Below, in pieces: positions 22,161 through 33,212 of a DNA stretch of 64,000 bases (position 1 is the first letter of the stretch; each line of letters starts with the position of its first letter). The notes beneath the pieces were generated by a model that made no database searches, was not told the origin of the DNA, and saw nothing but the letters and a program-made list of their open reading frames with translations. The position numbers and the translations under genes were made by a program. The DNA comes from Rhynchopus sp. YZ270_cl-10 (lineage: Eukaryota > Euglenozoa > Diplonemea > Diplonemida > Diplonemidae): NCBI GenBank assembly GCA_964035575.1, contig OZ037893.1, positions 868,001 to 932,000 of the forward strand. The letters are read 5' to 3'.

Positions 22161-24180
22161 CGAAAAAACGATGTATTGTATCACCTATCTCGGATAGGGG
22201 TGCATGCATCGAAAACGGGCCCCCACCGTTTTCAACAACGAAAAAAGCAATCACATCAATGTTTCTCATCAAAGCATCTGTACGGTAAAAGCTACACTAA
22301 TAAAGCCATCAGATTTTGTCGGAAAATAACCCCCAGTAGTGTTTTATTTCTTCTCACTCCACAACACAGGCCCTATTCCCCCCCCTTTTAAAAAGTATCT
22401 GTGCATGAAAGTACAGAATCTTGCACATCACCACAACTGCATCATGCAGCCTACCACACAAAATGCATCTGATAGGCTTTGAGAGGGTGAACTCTCCTTC
22501 TTTGGGGAACACAGTTACACCATGTTTTTTTGTTCTCCTTTCCCCTTTTTTTACTAAGCACGGCTTAGGCGCATCTTATAAACCTCCCCTTCCTCAGTGC
22601 CCTTTATTTTATTTTATTTCCAGCGTTTTTTTTTTTTTTGGTGACATAGTGCCTGATTGATGATTTAAGTTTCCATTTTATTTTCAAAATAAAACCCCAA
22701 TGTCTTGCGTCCTAGATATGATAAGGCGTTTTTCACTTTGAACTTCTCTCTTCTGCATGGTTGGGAGGTCCACGGTGCACCGGTCATGCAATCCGTATAG
22801 GTACACTGTCAAACGAGAGGGTATTTTAAGTCATTATTTTTTCTTCTGTCTCCATGGGTTCAGACAAATTCATGGAGTTGTCGTGTGTGCACTGTCCCCT
22901 CCCACCAGGCACCCTTAGGCAGTGGATGTTTGCACTGTCCACCTCACTTTCCCAGCCCCTCTGTTTCTAGTAGCACCCCCCTCTCAAGTGCGTTATGTTC
23001 TGCTGAAGTGCAGATGGCAGTCAAAGCTTCTCTGCGTCTCTGTTGCTGGGTTGTACGGCAAGTGCCTGTGCAAACCCGAGCCTCTTTTGATGTGTGATCG
23101 TACGTGGGTCAGTCGGAGGTGCCTGCATTAATAACTTCACTTTGATGGAGGCAGTATAGGTGGAAAGGGTGGAAGTGGCACATCTTGGTGTCTGTGCGTT
23201 ACTTCACTCTTTCTGAGTATCTATTTTTAAAAAAAAAAATCAAGGTGTATGCCCAAACGAGGCATATCCGTTCTTTCAAGTTTTCTATTCTCTTCCCCGC
23301 TTAGCCCACATAGGGCACCCAGAGGTGAACAAAAAAAAACCCCCCTCGTGTTTTTTCCCCAACAAGCAAAACACGGCGAACTTTTAAAAAGAAACTCAAT
23401 TTTTTTTGGTAAGGTACACTGTCACGAGAGGCCTTTGTATTTTTTTTTTTTCAAGCCAACTTTTTTTTGGTGTCCAGTCTTCTCTTTGTACCCCCTTTTT
23501 TTTTAGTCTAATCTTTTTTAGCTTTTTTTAGCGTCTTTCTCCTCTATCAAACTGGTGGAGATTTTCTTCTGTTGGGTAAGAGAGACTTCAACTCTTTTCC
23601 TGTTAACCTTTGATTTGCTTCTTCTCTTAGTGATCGCAAGGGGAGGTGGGAGGGGGTACAGATTTAGAGCAACCCATCCCCTCCCCCCCACTTCTAGGAC
23701 GCAACAGTGCCACAAGCCTGCAGACTGCGCCACAGCTGCTGTTCCGTACAATAGGCCGTTGTGAGCACGCTATGGTCTCTTCCTATATCCATCGCCTTCG
23801 TCCATAGGTTCAATAACCCTTTTTAAACCACCTGAAAGGGCCAAAAGGGCTCTAGTCTTGGTATCTCAGAGTTACCCCCTACTTTCCGGTCAGGTAAACC
23901 GTCGTAAAACTTCAGGAGAAGTCACAGTGTAATTTTCCCCTCCCCCGGATGCAATTTTAACGTCCAGCCCAGGACGGTGCATGTGTCTGCGTGAGAGGCA
24001 CATTCATCTTTCACCTTTTTTTTTCTTTTTTGATGCCTCCGTCCAAGGCTCTATGCATTTCTCAACACCCTTTTTTTCCAGACAGTTTTTTTTAGGTGTC
24101 CAAGCACTGAAGCTTACGTTCATCTTATATCCCCCCCTTTTGAGGTAGCTAACGCATTTAAGAGGCTTATGTCCTTCTCC

Positions 24181-24230
24181 GACTAAGCACGAGAGGCTTT
24201 GGGCTTATCTTACCAACGTTTCTCTTTTTG
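24181..24230 (+). repeat. ACGAGAG hairpin unit, TAAGC type
   Basis: AAGC and GCTT flank the loop ACGAGAG exactly. The outer stem is lost. TTATCTTACC and a T-rich tract follow. Confidence 0.6.
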
Positions 24231-24290
24231 TTTTTTTTTTTTGTTTTTGTTTTGTGGTGCTTTGCGTGCACAGAGGCGCTGTTTTTGCAT

Positions 24291-24396
24291 TACCGTCTTC
24301 GTAAAAAATGTTCGACCGTAATAAAGTTCGTCCTTTTCCGGATTTTTCTGGAAGTTCATCCTTTTTTACGGTCGAATATTTTTTACGAAGACGGTA
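24291..24396. repeat. Foldback element with 31-bp arms
   Basis: The left arm is 24291-24321 and the right arm 24366-24396. They are complementary over 31 bp with one mismatch; the left arm starts TACCGTCTTCGTAAAAAAT. The 44-bp middle is itself partly self-complementary. Confidence 0.82.
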
Positions 24397-25553
24397 CTCA
24401 TCAATCTTCATCTTTTCTACAAAAAAGAAAAAAGGCATTCTCTCTCTGCACCCCACTCTCCTTACCCAATAGGCTACAGTGGCTTGTATTCTATCATATG
24501 TGTTAACGTTCGTAGTACCCTTTTTTTGCAATGCTTTTTAAAAATTGCAACCTGAATAAAACGCAGTGAAAGATGAGGGGGGTGGGGTAGTATGTGTTTT
24601 TTTTTTTGTTGTTGTTTCTGATTTGTCCTGCTTCCTTTCTCTCTCTCTCTCTCCTACTCAGTTTCCTCTCTGGTACAGCGTGTCTGTTGTGTTTTTTTTT
24701 TTTTGTATCAAAGGCCAATATTGCTATTATATGTTTTTGCTGATCAACTTCACTTCGTTGAGGAGAATGATGTATGCATTTTTTGTTGTCTGGTGTTCCT
24801 GAAACACCTGTCAAGGACATGTCAATATGGCCTCCCTCCGGAACACCATTGTCACATCTTTATTTTGGGCAAAGGTGACGCGATTTAAGAGGCTGTTCTC
24901 TTTATTTGTTTGTTTTTATTTTTTTGTTCAGTACCCCGTCCGCCAATGTACGGTGAGACGTTTGGCGCTTTCAACTTCTCTTTTGTTGTTCTTTCTCTCT
25001 CTCTTTCTTTCTATGTGCGTGAAATCCGGTTCCTCCCCCCCCCCTTTTTTTTTGTGAGGCGTTTTTCTTCAGATTATTTCTGAAATTTTTCAAGCAATTC
25101 CTTGGGAAGACCCTTAGGTGACTATGCATGGTAACGCCTGTGTGCGTGAAAACGCAGCCTCCTCCAAGGCCATCTTCTCTCAGATTTTTTTTTTCTCTTT
25201 GATCCCCTCCTCTTCCTATGCTATCAATTTATTGATTGCATATGTCGAAATACTTTCTTTGGATGCACACAGAGGCATATTCATCCCTTAAGCTGTCTTT
25301 TCGTTTTGTTCTTTTTTGTCCTATAGTATATTGGTGGTGTGCGTTTCCTCCGGTCAGCAAAAGGTTATAGAGCGTTGTTTTTTCGGTGGCGTGTCTCCTA
25401 GTGTTTCGTGTGTGTGTTTTTTTTCTCCTTTTGGAAATCAGGTGTGTTAATTGGTGTTGATTGACACACAGTGCCTGTCGCCTGTTCAAAGGTGACATTT
25501 GAGGCAGAGCCTTTGGTCGAATATTCAAAAAAAATTAAAAAAGAGCAAAAAAA

Positions 25554-25603
25554 AATAGTGGAGTTCATCCTTGGGTGTCTACACTAATGCAACCAAGTTT
25601 TCA
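25554..25603 (+). repeat. ACACTAATACAACCAAG repeat, copy 3
   Basis: AGTGGAGTTCATCC, then TCTACACTAATGCAACCAAG and TTTTCAAAAAAC. Confidence 0.65.
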
Positions 25604-25894
25604 AAAAACAACAAAAACTGGATAGTGAAAGACTGTCTGTATGGCAGCTGCACTTAATCTAACAACTTATCAACAACAAAGATACATAAATCTTATCATC
25701 TCATCTGCCACACTTCCTGTCAATGAGTGTGCGGTGGACTCAAATCCTCCTCTTTCGCCCCCTGCCATACGCAGACACCTCGGTAACACAAACCCTGTGT
25801 ACAAAAAAGATGCTAACAGGGATGGGGGGTTTTTTTTTTCTCTTTCCAGGTGCACTGACTCATCGTACCAAGGTACACGAGAGGGTTTTGTATT

Positions 25895-26008
25895 CACGGT
25901 GGAGTCAACCCAAAATAGGCGGACCCTTTTGGGCGGACGCTTTAAGTGGAGGGCCGCTTAAAGAGCCCGCCCAAAGGGGTCCGCCTATTTTGGGCGGACT
26001 CTACCGTG
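25895..26008. mobile_element. 114-bp palindrome inserted in a GGTACAC unit
   Basis: The ends are CACGGT at 25895 and ACCGTG at 26008. Arms of ~50 bp, rich in GGCGGAC and CCAAAATAGG, pair with few mismatches. The left flank (GGTACACGAGAGGGTTTTGTATT) and the right flank (TTTTAAGTC) rejoin into a GGTACACTG-type unit, so the palindrome appears to have inserted into one. This suggests a very small MITE. Confidence 0.72.
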
Positions 26009-26565
26009 TTTTAAGTCAAAAAAAATTTTTTTTTGAACGTCAATTGATAAAAGGAGTCTCTCCATCGGTGGTCATGGATCGAGAACAACTGTAGGTGGCA
26101 TGGGTACACACAAAAAAAAAACAGTATCTCAAATTTCACGAAAATTCCATGAAAATAAAAAAATGCAACAAAAAAAAGTATCGTGTACAATGCCTTATAT
26201 GTAGAGCGTCACGTACACGAATACAAAAGTTTTTTCAAAAAAAAAAAAAAGTAAGAATACGAAAAAACACTGTCAAACGAACTATATTATTCTTTTACTA
26301 TTTTGTTTTGTGAACTCTCTCTCTCTCTCTCCCTCTCTCCCCCCTATTCCCCACACCTTCCCTCGCTTACATTCATCCCTTAGACAAAAAAAAAGGCATA
26401 TTTTTTTCGATATTTTTTCTCACCCCTCTTCCCTCACCCCTCTCTCCACAACACCAAACACCAGAAGGGGACAGCAAAACCTCCTCCATCTTTCCCCCTT
26501 GACAATGCGGGAGTTCTAACAAAAATTCTTTTTTTCCCTTCTTTCAAAAAAACCCCCCTTTTTTT

Positions 26566-26604
26566 GGTACACTGTTCACGAGAGGGCTTTGTATTCAACT
26601 CTAC
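26566..26604 (+). repeat. Short unit, GGTACACTG type, before the channel gene
   Basis: GGTACACTGTTCACGAGAGG is followed by GCTTTGTATTCAACTCTAC and a T run. It lies 110 bp before the polycystin start codon. Confidence 0.62.
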
Positions 26605-26714
26605 TTTTTGTGTCTACATCCACAGCGGTGTTTGCACAAAAAAAATATACACAAAAATTCCATTTTTTTTTTTAAACCTTCTCTTCTCGACACCTTTTTA
26701 AGATTTCTTCCAAA

Positions 26715-29525
26715 ATGAAACGACGTACACGGAATGCATCTTGGATTGGTACTGGAGGGGCGCGGGATGCATCCGCTTCTCTTGCCGCGCAAAAGGAGAT
26801 CACTGTACAACAGCTTTTAACCTTTCTCTTACGAGACGTAGAAAAGACCAAGCATTACAGGAGACTGCCGTTTTATATGTTGTTTTTGGCGATTTTGACG
26901 ACATTGGTTTCGTTGACTGGGTTGGGGCAAGGGTGGCAGAATGAAAAGAGCGATCACAACGATGCCATCCAACAGGTCTTTCAACGGGAGGAAATGCGTC
27001 TTATGGAGAGCCACGATGAGTTATGGGAGTGGCTCCGATTGACCACTATCTCAACCTGGGTGGAGTCCTCTACACTACACACTTCTCAAGAAGTTTGCCA
27101 AGGATTTACCTCGAAGAGTACTTGCCCCACAGCTTGCACCTGGCTTCCTTCCAATTCATGCGAAGAACCTCCAGCAGGAAGACGAAACATCGCGTTAGGA
27201 TTTCTCCTCCTCCGACAATGGCGTGTCTCCCCTGCAGAAGAATGCAATGATAATACCGCCTTTTTGATGATTCCTGAAAACATAAGAAAGACATTGCCTA
27301 CAAAATGTACCGGGCGGTTTAATGACAATGGATCCGACAAACCATTCGGCCGTTCTGTGGTATACTATTCTGACGATGATTTGGGGATTGATAAGGCAGG
27401 TGGTGACATCGACACAGAGACCAATACGTATAGAGTGGCAGACCAATTTTCGCAGAAGTTTTTGTTCTCTCAGAGTCTTACCTCTGCGTTGGATAACCTT
27501 ACCTCGTTGCAAACGAACACCTGGGTGACAGCAGAGACACGTCTTGTTTCCCTTTCTGCGGTTTTCTTTAATCGAGACACATCGAACTTCCTCTCCAACG
27601 ATGCCTACGTAGAGTTCTTCCACACCGGAAAGGTAAAATCCGGTTCAGGTGGCCGTCCATTCTCGATCCTCTCTCTAGATACAACAAGGGATGTGGCGGT
27701 GTTTGTGCTGGATTGCATTCACGTTGTAATTTTTGTTCCAGTTTTATTTTGGTCGTTGGTCCGCACCGTAAGAGACCATATGACCTGGATGAAGATTCCT
27801 GGATCTGGTGCGGTTGGGTTATGGGAGATTTTTGAGTTTTCGCATATCGCGATGCAGGTTGTGACAGCGTATTTTAGGATTTCGTTGTGGGCGAGTTCAT
27901 TGCATATGTCGAGAGATGATTTTTATGATGGCGACGGTGACGACACGAAGATGATTGACAGCCTAACAGAGTACGGTCATTTATGGCGCACAGGGTGGTC
28001 CTATACCGCAGCGGCTGTGGTCATGGCGTACCTACGAATCTTCAAATACCTTCAGTACAACCAACGGCTCTGTGTTCTCTCTGAGACGATCCGCACTGCA
28101 GCCGGCGATTTGGCCGGAATGACCGTGATTTTCACTGTCGTTCTCACCTCCTACGCTCTAGGCGGCACGATGCTGTACTCAGGGGAGGTAGAAGAATTCA
28201 CCTCATATGGTACGTCGTGCGCATACCTTTTGCAGGTCCTCTTTGCAGGCGAAGTTGTGAACGGAATATGGAAGATTTTGGTCCGTCTCCACCCGGTTGG
28301 AACACCAATCTATATGTTGACTTATTTTCTGTTGTCGTGGGTAGTGTTGTTGAACATGGTGATTGCTGCGTTGTCTAATGCGTTTATCTTGGTTGTGCAG
28401 CAGCAGGCGTATCACAGAAGATCTGAAGCATCGGGGAATACGCGGACCTCCATCTGGGCGGACATTTCCAAAGGAGTCAGAAAAGGGTGGAAACGCATGA
28501 AAAACCAACAACAACTGCTCTCCGGGAACATGCCAACCGAGGAGGAATCGCTCTTCAAAAGCTCCCCGAAGAGCCGGAGCAAAGACCCTACCGAATTTCT
28601 CATGCTCCGCACCAACAAAGTTAAGGCACGCTTTTCCGCCGTCTCCCTCGCATTAAAACGCCTTGCCGATGATAAATTAGACAACGATGACGAATACCAC
28701 TTCGTCAATCGGCAAGACTCACTCCGTTATACCATGGTCTTCGTAACCTGGTCTGAAGTAAACGAATGCCTCCGGGGAATCATGACGGACGAAGAAAGAG
28801 AAGCGATGTTCGGCCGCGTCCACAAATTGATAGCATGCGACGAACAGAACAGCCAGATCATTCATATGTCGCATCGGTACTGTTCACGCCTTTCTACTGA
28901 AATTGCAGAACTCCTTGGCATATGCAGGGTTCTCCAGGACGGCAACAGCACCTTCCCACAGCAAAACCCTCGCCACAACGGCCGAGCCTCCCCTATGAAC
29001 GACGACGCCTCCTTCGTCCAAAACCACGAAGTCGTCTGGGAGGTCCCACCCCGCAGTACCAAAGACACCCCCGACGCCACCTCTGCTGGAGGTGCCAACG
29101 GTACGACCCGCCCGAACGCCACCCCCCTCTCCCAACACGCCACTGACCCCCTCCTCGGGAGCATCGGAGGAGGTGAAGAAGACATCGACTGGCAGATGGG
29201 GGGAGGACGCTACCCTATGTCACCTATAGACGCTGGTGGAGATCAAACCTCGCAGGTCGGCGGAGGTGGCAGATACCAAAGAAAAAGGGGCAACTCCCCC
29301 GGCAGCATAGTAGGAAGTGAAATGGACGATATGAGCAGTACCAGGCGGTCCTCCGGGAGGTGGTTTGCGGGGGGTGGTGGTGGTGGTGGGACCACCTCGT
29401 CGTCGTCCAAGAAGGATACGTACTCCCGTGCGGGCTCGCTTCGGTGGTTTTCTAATGGTGATGTGACAACACAACAGCCCCTTCTCAACCATCCCGAAGT
29501 TGCCCCGCAAGAGTTTCATGTCTGA
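26715..29525 (+). CDS. Polycystin (PKD2/TRPP-type) cation channel
   Basis: This encodes 936 residues in one exon. The first membrane segment is at ~51-72. A large extracellular loop with several cysteines follows (~75-320), matching the TOP/polycystin domain; it includes a conserved-looking LTSLQTNTWVTAETRLVSLSAV stretch where PKD proteins have their 'NWLDxxTRAVFVEF' segment. Segments S2 to S5 start near residues 325, 368, 422 and 463. The pore helix is at ~499-513 (GTSCAYLLQVLFAGE), and S6 at ~530-557 ends in LLNMVIAALSNAF. The C-terminus is soluble and, from ~700, low in complexity (Gly, Ser, Thr). Polycystins carry cations and often act in the cilium or flagellum. The S5-pore-S6 block favours polycystin over mucolipin. 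The selectivity-filter sequence differs from animal PKD2, so ion preference cannot be read. Confidence 0.85.
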   Translation: MKRRTRNASWIGTGGARDASASLAAQKEITVQQLLTFLLRDVEKTKHYRRLPFYMLFLAILTTLVSLTGLGQGWQNEKSDHNDAIQQVFQREEMRLMESHDELWEWLRLTTISTWVESSTLHTSQEVCQGFTSKSTCPTACTWLPSNSCEEPPAGRRNIALGFLLLRQWRVSPAEECNDNTAFLMIPENIRKTLPTKCTGRFNDNGSDKPFGRSVVYYSDDDLGIDKAGGDIDTETNTYRVADQFSQKFLFSQSLTSALDNLTSLQTNTWVTAETRLVSLSAVFFNRDTSNFLSNDAYVEFFHTGKVKSGSGGRPFSILSLDTTRDVAVFVLDCIHVVIFVPVLFWSLVRTVRDHMTWMKIPGSGAVGLWEIFEFSHIAMQVVTAYFRISLWASSLHMSRDDFYDGDGDDTKMIDSLTEYGHLWRTGWSYTAAAVVMAYLRIFKYLQYNQRLCVLSETIRTAAGDLAGMTVIFTVVLTSYALGGTMLYSGEVEEFTSYGTSCAYLLQVLFAGEVVNGIWKILVRLHPVGTPIYMLTYFLLSWVVLLNMVIAALSNAFILVVQQQAYHRRSEASGNTRTSIWADISKGVRKGWKRMKNQQQLLSGNMPTEEESLFKSSPKSRSKDPTEFLMLRTNKVKARFSAVSLALKRLADDKLDNDDEYHFVNRQDSLRYTMVFVTWSEVNECLRGIMTDEEREAMFGRVHKLIACDEQNSQIIHMSHRYCSRLSTEIAELLGICRVLQDGNSTFPQQNPRHNGRASPMNDDASFVQNHEVVWEVPPRSTKDTPDATSAGGANGTTRPNATPLSQHATDPLLGSIGGGEEDIDWQMGGGRYPMSPIDAGGDQTSQVGGGGRYQRKRGNSPGSIVGSEMDDMSSTRRSSGRWFAGGGGGGGTTSSSSKKDTYSRAGSLRWFSNGDVTTQQPLLNHPEVAPQEFHV

Positions 29526-30036
29526 GTTAGTGGGGGGGAAGGGGATACCCTGTAGATGAAGGGTGTGGGTAAGTGGACGTTACAATATTATGTTGTGCAA
29601 AAAAAAAAATAGACGATGTAGATGCAGGAATGGGAAGGGGAGGGGATGGGGGGGTTTTTTTTTAGGTGACCACGCACGATAGGCTCAAACTCAACATTTC
29701 TCTTTTTTGCTCATCTTTTTCAAGAATTCAAAAGAAAAAACGTTTTGTTGGTGTGGCCCGTTTTGCGGTTTTCGATGTCCCAAGAATGGCCCAAAAGTGG
29801 GTTAAATCGAGGGGCGGGCCACACCAAATTTGTTTCTTTTTTTTGTTCAAATACGAAAATATTATCCGAGAAAATAAAACGCACTGTGGCTGCCACTAAT
29901 CAAATCAACCTGCCTGCAGGTTTTTTTTTGGTTTCCGGTTTTTGGCACACAGACAAAACGCAACACTGTACTGATAATAAAGTACTTTGCCTCTCGTGCG
30001 CAACTAAATAGTGCCCGCTGCTTTTAGCTTTTCTTC

Positions 30037-30080
30037 GGTACACTGCCACGAGAGGGTTTTGTATTTCAAGCCACCCCCTT
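30037..30080 (+). repeat. Short unit, GGTACACTG type
   Basis: CGGTACACTGCCACGAGAGG, then GTTTTGTATTTCAAGCC. Confidence 0.6.
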
Positions 30081-30303
30081 TTTTACATACCAAGTATTTG
30101 TCAGTACCAAAAACGATTGGAGGCGGCGCTTTTTGGGCAAACAAAAAACGGAAAACAAAAAAAATCATGATTTTGCAAATGGTCTGTTTGATTCCACTTT
30201 GATTCACACATTACCAACACCAAATGGCGGTTCACATTTTTTACACCTTTTTTGTTATGCCCACTTTGAGCGCACAAACAAAGGCCCGATCTTTTTTTTT
30301 TCC

Positions 30304-30338
30304 AGATGACTAAGTACGAGAGGGGTTAGGCTCATCTT
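30304..30338 (+). repeat. ACGAGAG hairpin unit, TAAGC type
   Basis: The outer arms AGATGA and TCATCT pair perfectly. The inner arms CTAA and TTAG enclose a loop with ACGAGAG. Confidence 0.68.
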
Positions 30339-30558
30339 TATGTACTTATTTACTTATCAACTTTTCCCTCCTTTTTTGGACGTCGCTCTACCAATGTTTT
30401 TTTAATCCGGTGTATCTCAATTCACATTACAGCACTCCACACTTTTTAGATGACTACGCACAACGAGGCTTTGGTCTGGTCTGTGACCGAGGCACTTCTC
30501 TTTTACTTTTTTTTTGAAGAAATTTATACAACACGATGGTTATTTTTTGTTCCGTTTT

Positions 30559-30588
30559 AGATGACTAATCACAGGTTTAGAATCATCT
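30559..30588 (+). repeat. Short hairpin unit, TAAGC type, small loop
   Basis: AGATGA pairs perfectly with TCATCT and CTAA with TTAG, around a shortened loop (TCACAGGT). Confidence 0.62.
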
Positions 30589-31082
30589 CACATTTTCCCC
30601 TCTCTTTTTTTTCCTTTTTTTTTTGTACACACACTGTGTCACAAATAGCAAAACACACACCTCAAATGGCGAATCATGGATACTCTCTATAGCGAAAGGC
30701 GAGACACACAAAACCCAGTCTTGTATTTTTTTTTAAAAAAAAAAAACTTGTTCTTAACGATTAACTTAGTGCTACCCAATAAAGTGGTTTCTCTGCAGTT
30801 CCAATACCCCCTGTGGAGAAGCCGTACGGCATTCAGGTGGCTGTTCTATAGTAAATAATGGGGTATTTTTAAAACCCCCGTGAAACCATGTGTTAGAGGG
30901 GGGGTTTTTTTTTTGTATGGGGATGACGGTTGAAGCAGTATTTTACACAAAAAAAAAAAAAAAATCTGTTTTTTTTTTTTCTCGTACATCGGCTAAGCGA
31001 GGTTTGGCTTCTCGTCGTTACCAACTTTCTCTTTTTGAAAAGTTCTTTCTGATGTTTCCCCCGCGAAAAAAGGAAAAAGAAA

Positions 31083-31140
31083 GTGGAGATTGCATAACTG
31101 TGGCAACACAATCGAGGCAACTACACTACTCCAAACAATT
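31083..31140 (+). repeat. GTGGAGATTGCATAACTG repeat
   Basis: This is the forward copy of the repeat at 21293-21349 and contains GGCAACACAATCGAGGCAAC and CTACACTACTCC. A short match to its end recurs inverted at about 31165-31178. Confidence 0.65.
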
Positions 31141-31878
31141 TATCAAAGAAAAATAAAACGTATTGTCAGTAGTGTAGTCCATGGAGTACTGGCGTGTATT
31201 GCCAGCCAACACCATAAAGGACAACACCGCTGTCTGTAGAGGCATTGGGAGGGGAACAAAAAGGGGGTTAACGGTCTCAAACATTGCAGCAAAAAAAAAA
31301 AAAAGCAAAATAGCGTTTGTTCTGATCGCCCCCCCTGCAAACAATTTGCCATGTGAAGGAAAGTGAATGTCTTTCCATTTTATTTGCATTGTTTTATAGA
31401 TGTGTGTTGCACGAGACATCCATCTCTTTCAAGGTGTTCTTTTCTATGAGGGCTATCTGGGAATACATGCGTGTCATATTATTCGAAACAGAACCAAATC
31501 AAAAAAAGAAATTATTACTCTCTCTCTCTCATCCTCCCACTCCTCCGCCCATCCATCTCCACAGCCGAGAATAAGACTGGACCCAGTTATTCTCTGCCAC
31601 AGTATCTCGAAAACACTGTGAAGAACTCCCCTGAAAGCGGGTAGAAACCCGGGCTCGGGAGGGTGCGGGCATGGGTCCCAGTCAGGACCTACGGAGTACA
31701 GGACTAGGACTAGGACCAGGGCACCATGGACCTGCCCCGTGGCCCCCGCTTATTCTCAGCTATATATGCCCCCCTCCCACCACCGAATTCACACCTCTCT
31801 CCAGGTTCATACTTTGGGCCTTTCCCCCTTCTCTCTCTCCTACATTCTTTCTTTTTTCTCCTTTTCAACTTTCCTTGA

Positions 31879-33212
31879 ATGGCTGTGACAAAGCAGTTTG
31901 CTATTGCCCCCGACCTGCGCGGGACCAGACGGGACCCTAACAAAAAGAAGTTCCTCCCCCCTTCCGCTGGGAGCACCTTCGGGGAATTCCCTGCAGAATG
32001 GCCGACCCCGAACAACACGAAGAGCAAGGTGAAGAAGGAGGTGGAGCACAACAACTGCAGCCTTGAGTTTACCCACCGTGGCTGTGGGAATGGGGGGAAC
32101 TGTAGTAGCATGAACAAAGGGAAGGAAAAGGTTACGCCAAAGGCTCCCGTTGCAGGCGCCTATCATAGACGCGTTATTCCTCCAACAGAGTTCAGGCGGT
32201 TCTACGACCGTGGAGACCTTCCCATCGCCATTCAGCACAAAGGAAATGCGAACAAGATCGACTGGAAGGTGGACATCGAGAAGCTCGACTACCATCACTA
32301 TTTGCCGATCTTCTTTGATGGGTTGCGGGAAATGGAGGAGCCGTACAAATTCCTGTCCGTGCAGGGCTGCTTCGACCTCCTTGAGAAAGGCGGGACGAAG
32401 ATTCTGCCCACAATCCCGCAGCTCATCATCCCCATCAAGACGGCGTTGAACACAAGAGACCCGGACATCATCTGCACGATGCTGAAGGTGCTGCAGCAGC
32501 TTGTTGTCTCAGGAGAACTTATTGGAGAAGCCCTGGTGCCGTACTACAGACAGATCCTCCCTGTCTTCAACCTCTTCAAGGCCCGCAACCGCAACACAGG
32601 CGATGAGATCGACTACAGCCAACGCAAAAGAAACAACCTCGGAGATCTGATAGAAGAAACATTGCAGGTATGTGATGGGGCTTTGGGTTAAAAAAAAAAA
32701 ATTGCGTGGTGCTCGGAAAAGAGCGAGGTGGCTGTCGATTATTCAAATCATTCAAAAATATAAAAAAGTGTCAAAATATCAATCACCCCCGTTCCGTCTA
32801 GCCCGTTTGACAAAGGAAATATTCCTGATATCAATGTCATTTTACCCGATGAAAAACAAATAAAAGGGCAACACAGACGGGGAAGAGGAAGAGTGTTCAC
32901 CCTCTATTTTTATCGAAGGAACATATTGTTGATCTCTATACTTACGCTTTCAATTGAATAATATATTGAAAATGCTTTTGTTGAATAGCGAAAAGTGTTT
33001 GGTATCTGCATTTACATTTATTCCTCACTTACGGTACGGACCACTCACGTCCTACCCTTTTGCATGAGCTAGACTGAGATGTATTTTAGCACGTTTCAAC
33101 TATTCTTTATTTCATCTACTCAAAACAGCTTCTTGAAATCCACGGAGGCGAAGACGCGTTCATCAACATCAAGTACATGATACCTACCTACGAATCATGT
33201 GTTCTCAATTAG
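31879..33212 (+). CDS. PACRG: Parkin co-regulated gene protein (PACRG), two exons
   Basis: Exon 1 is 31879-32667 and exon 2 is 33129-33212, phase 0, encoding 290 residues. The intron (461 bp) starts GTATGT and ends AACAG. The joined end reads GDLIEETLQ then [19 protein letters not shown] and TYESCVLN, matching the C-terminus of PACRG proteins very closely. Residues ~95-290 form the PACRG helical-repeat domain, with [16 protein letters not shown], then [20 protein letters not shown] and [19 protein letters not shown]. The N-terminal ~90 residues are variable, as is usual. PACRG is an axonemal inner-junction protein that bridges the A and B tubules of doublet microtubules, so this supports a cilium or flagellum. 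The intron contains a segment (33071-33120) that is repeated at 14523-14570. Confidence 0.96.

Larger units (their letters stand above)
13541..26714. other. 13-kb gene desert rich in short repeats
   Basis: This is the longest stretch without a gene I trust. It is full of A/T homopolymers and holds dispersed hairpin units, several foldback or MITE-like elements (listed separately), and pieces shared with 37.8-38.5 kb and 49-52 kb. The longest same-strand open frame (17141-17752) starts in repeat sequence and was rejected. Smaller noted pieces include GATAACGAAT-type repeats near 13567 and 20811, and repeated GGGGGTTGGTT/GGGGGTTGATT blocks near 21855-21915. Confidence 0.7.
29526..31878. other. 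Intergenic with hairpin units
   Basis: There is no gene in 2.35 kb. Hairpin units are at 29664-29705 (degenerate), 30037-30080, 30304-30338, 30448-30475, 30559-30588 and 31398-31425. The last ~250 bp are more GC-rich, with repeated GGACTAGGACTAGGACC near 31702-31722 and a TATATATG at about 31762. The final 70 bp before PACRG are pyrimidine-rich. Confidence 0.65.

Noticed and set aside
13541-26714. CRISPR-like reading of the recurring short repeats
   Set aside because: Spacing is irregular, the copies vary and the genome is eukaryotic.
26715-29525. Mucolipin (TRPML) as identity of the channel
   Set aside because: The large TOP-like loop and the NPxL/LLNM-type S5-S6 region agree better with polycystin-2; no mucolipin lipase-like motif is seen.
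31740-31775. TATATATG as a TATA box for PACRG
   Set aside because: It lies about 110 bp before the start codon but there is no other promoter evidence, and the gene array may be co-transcribed.
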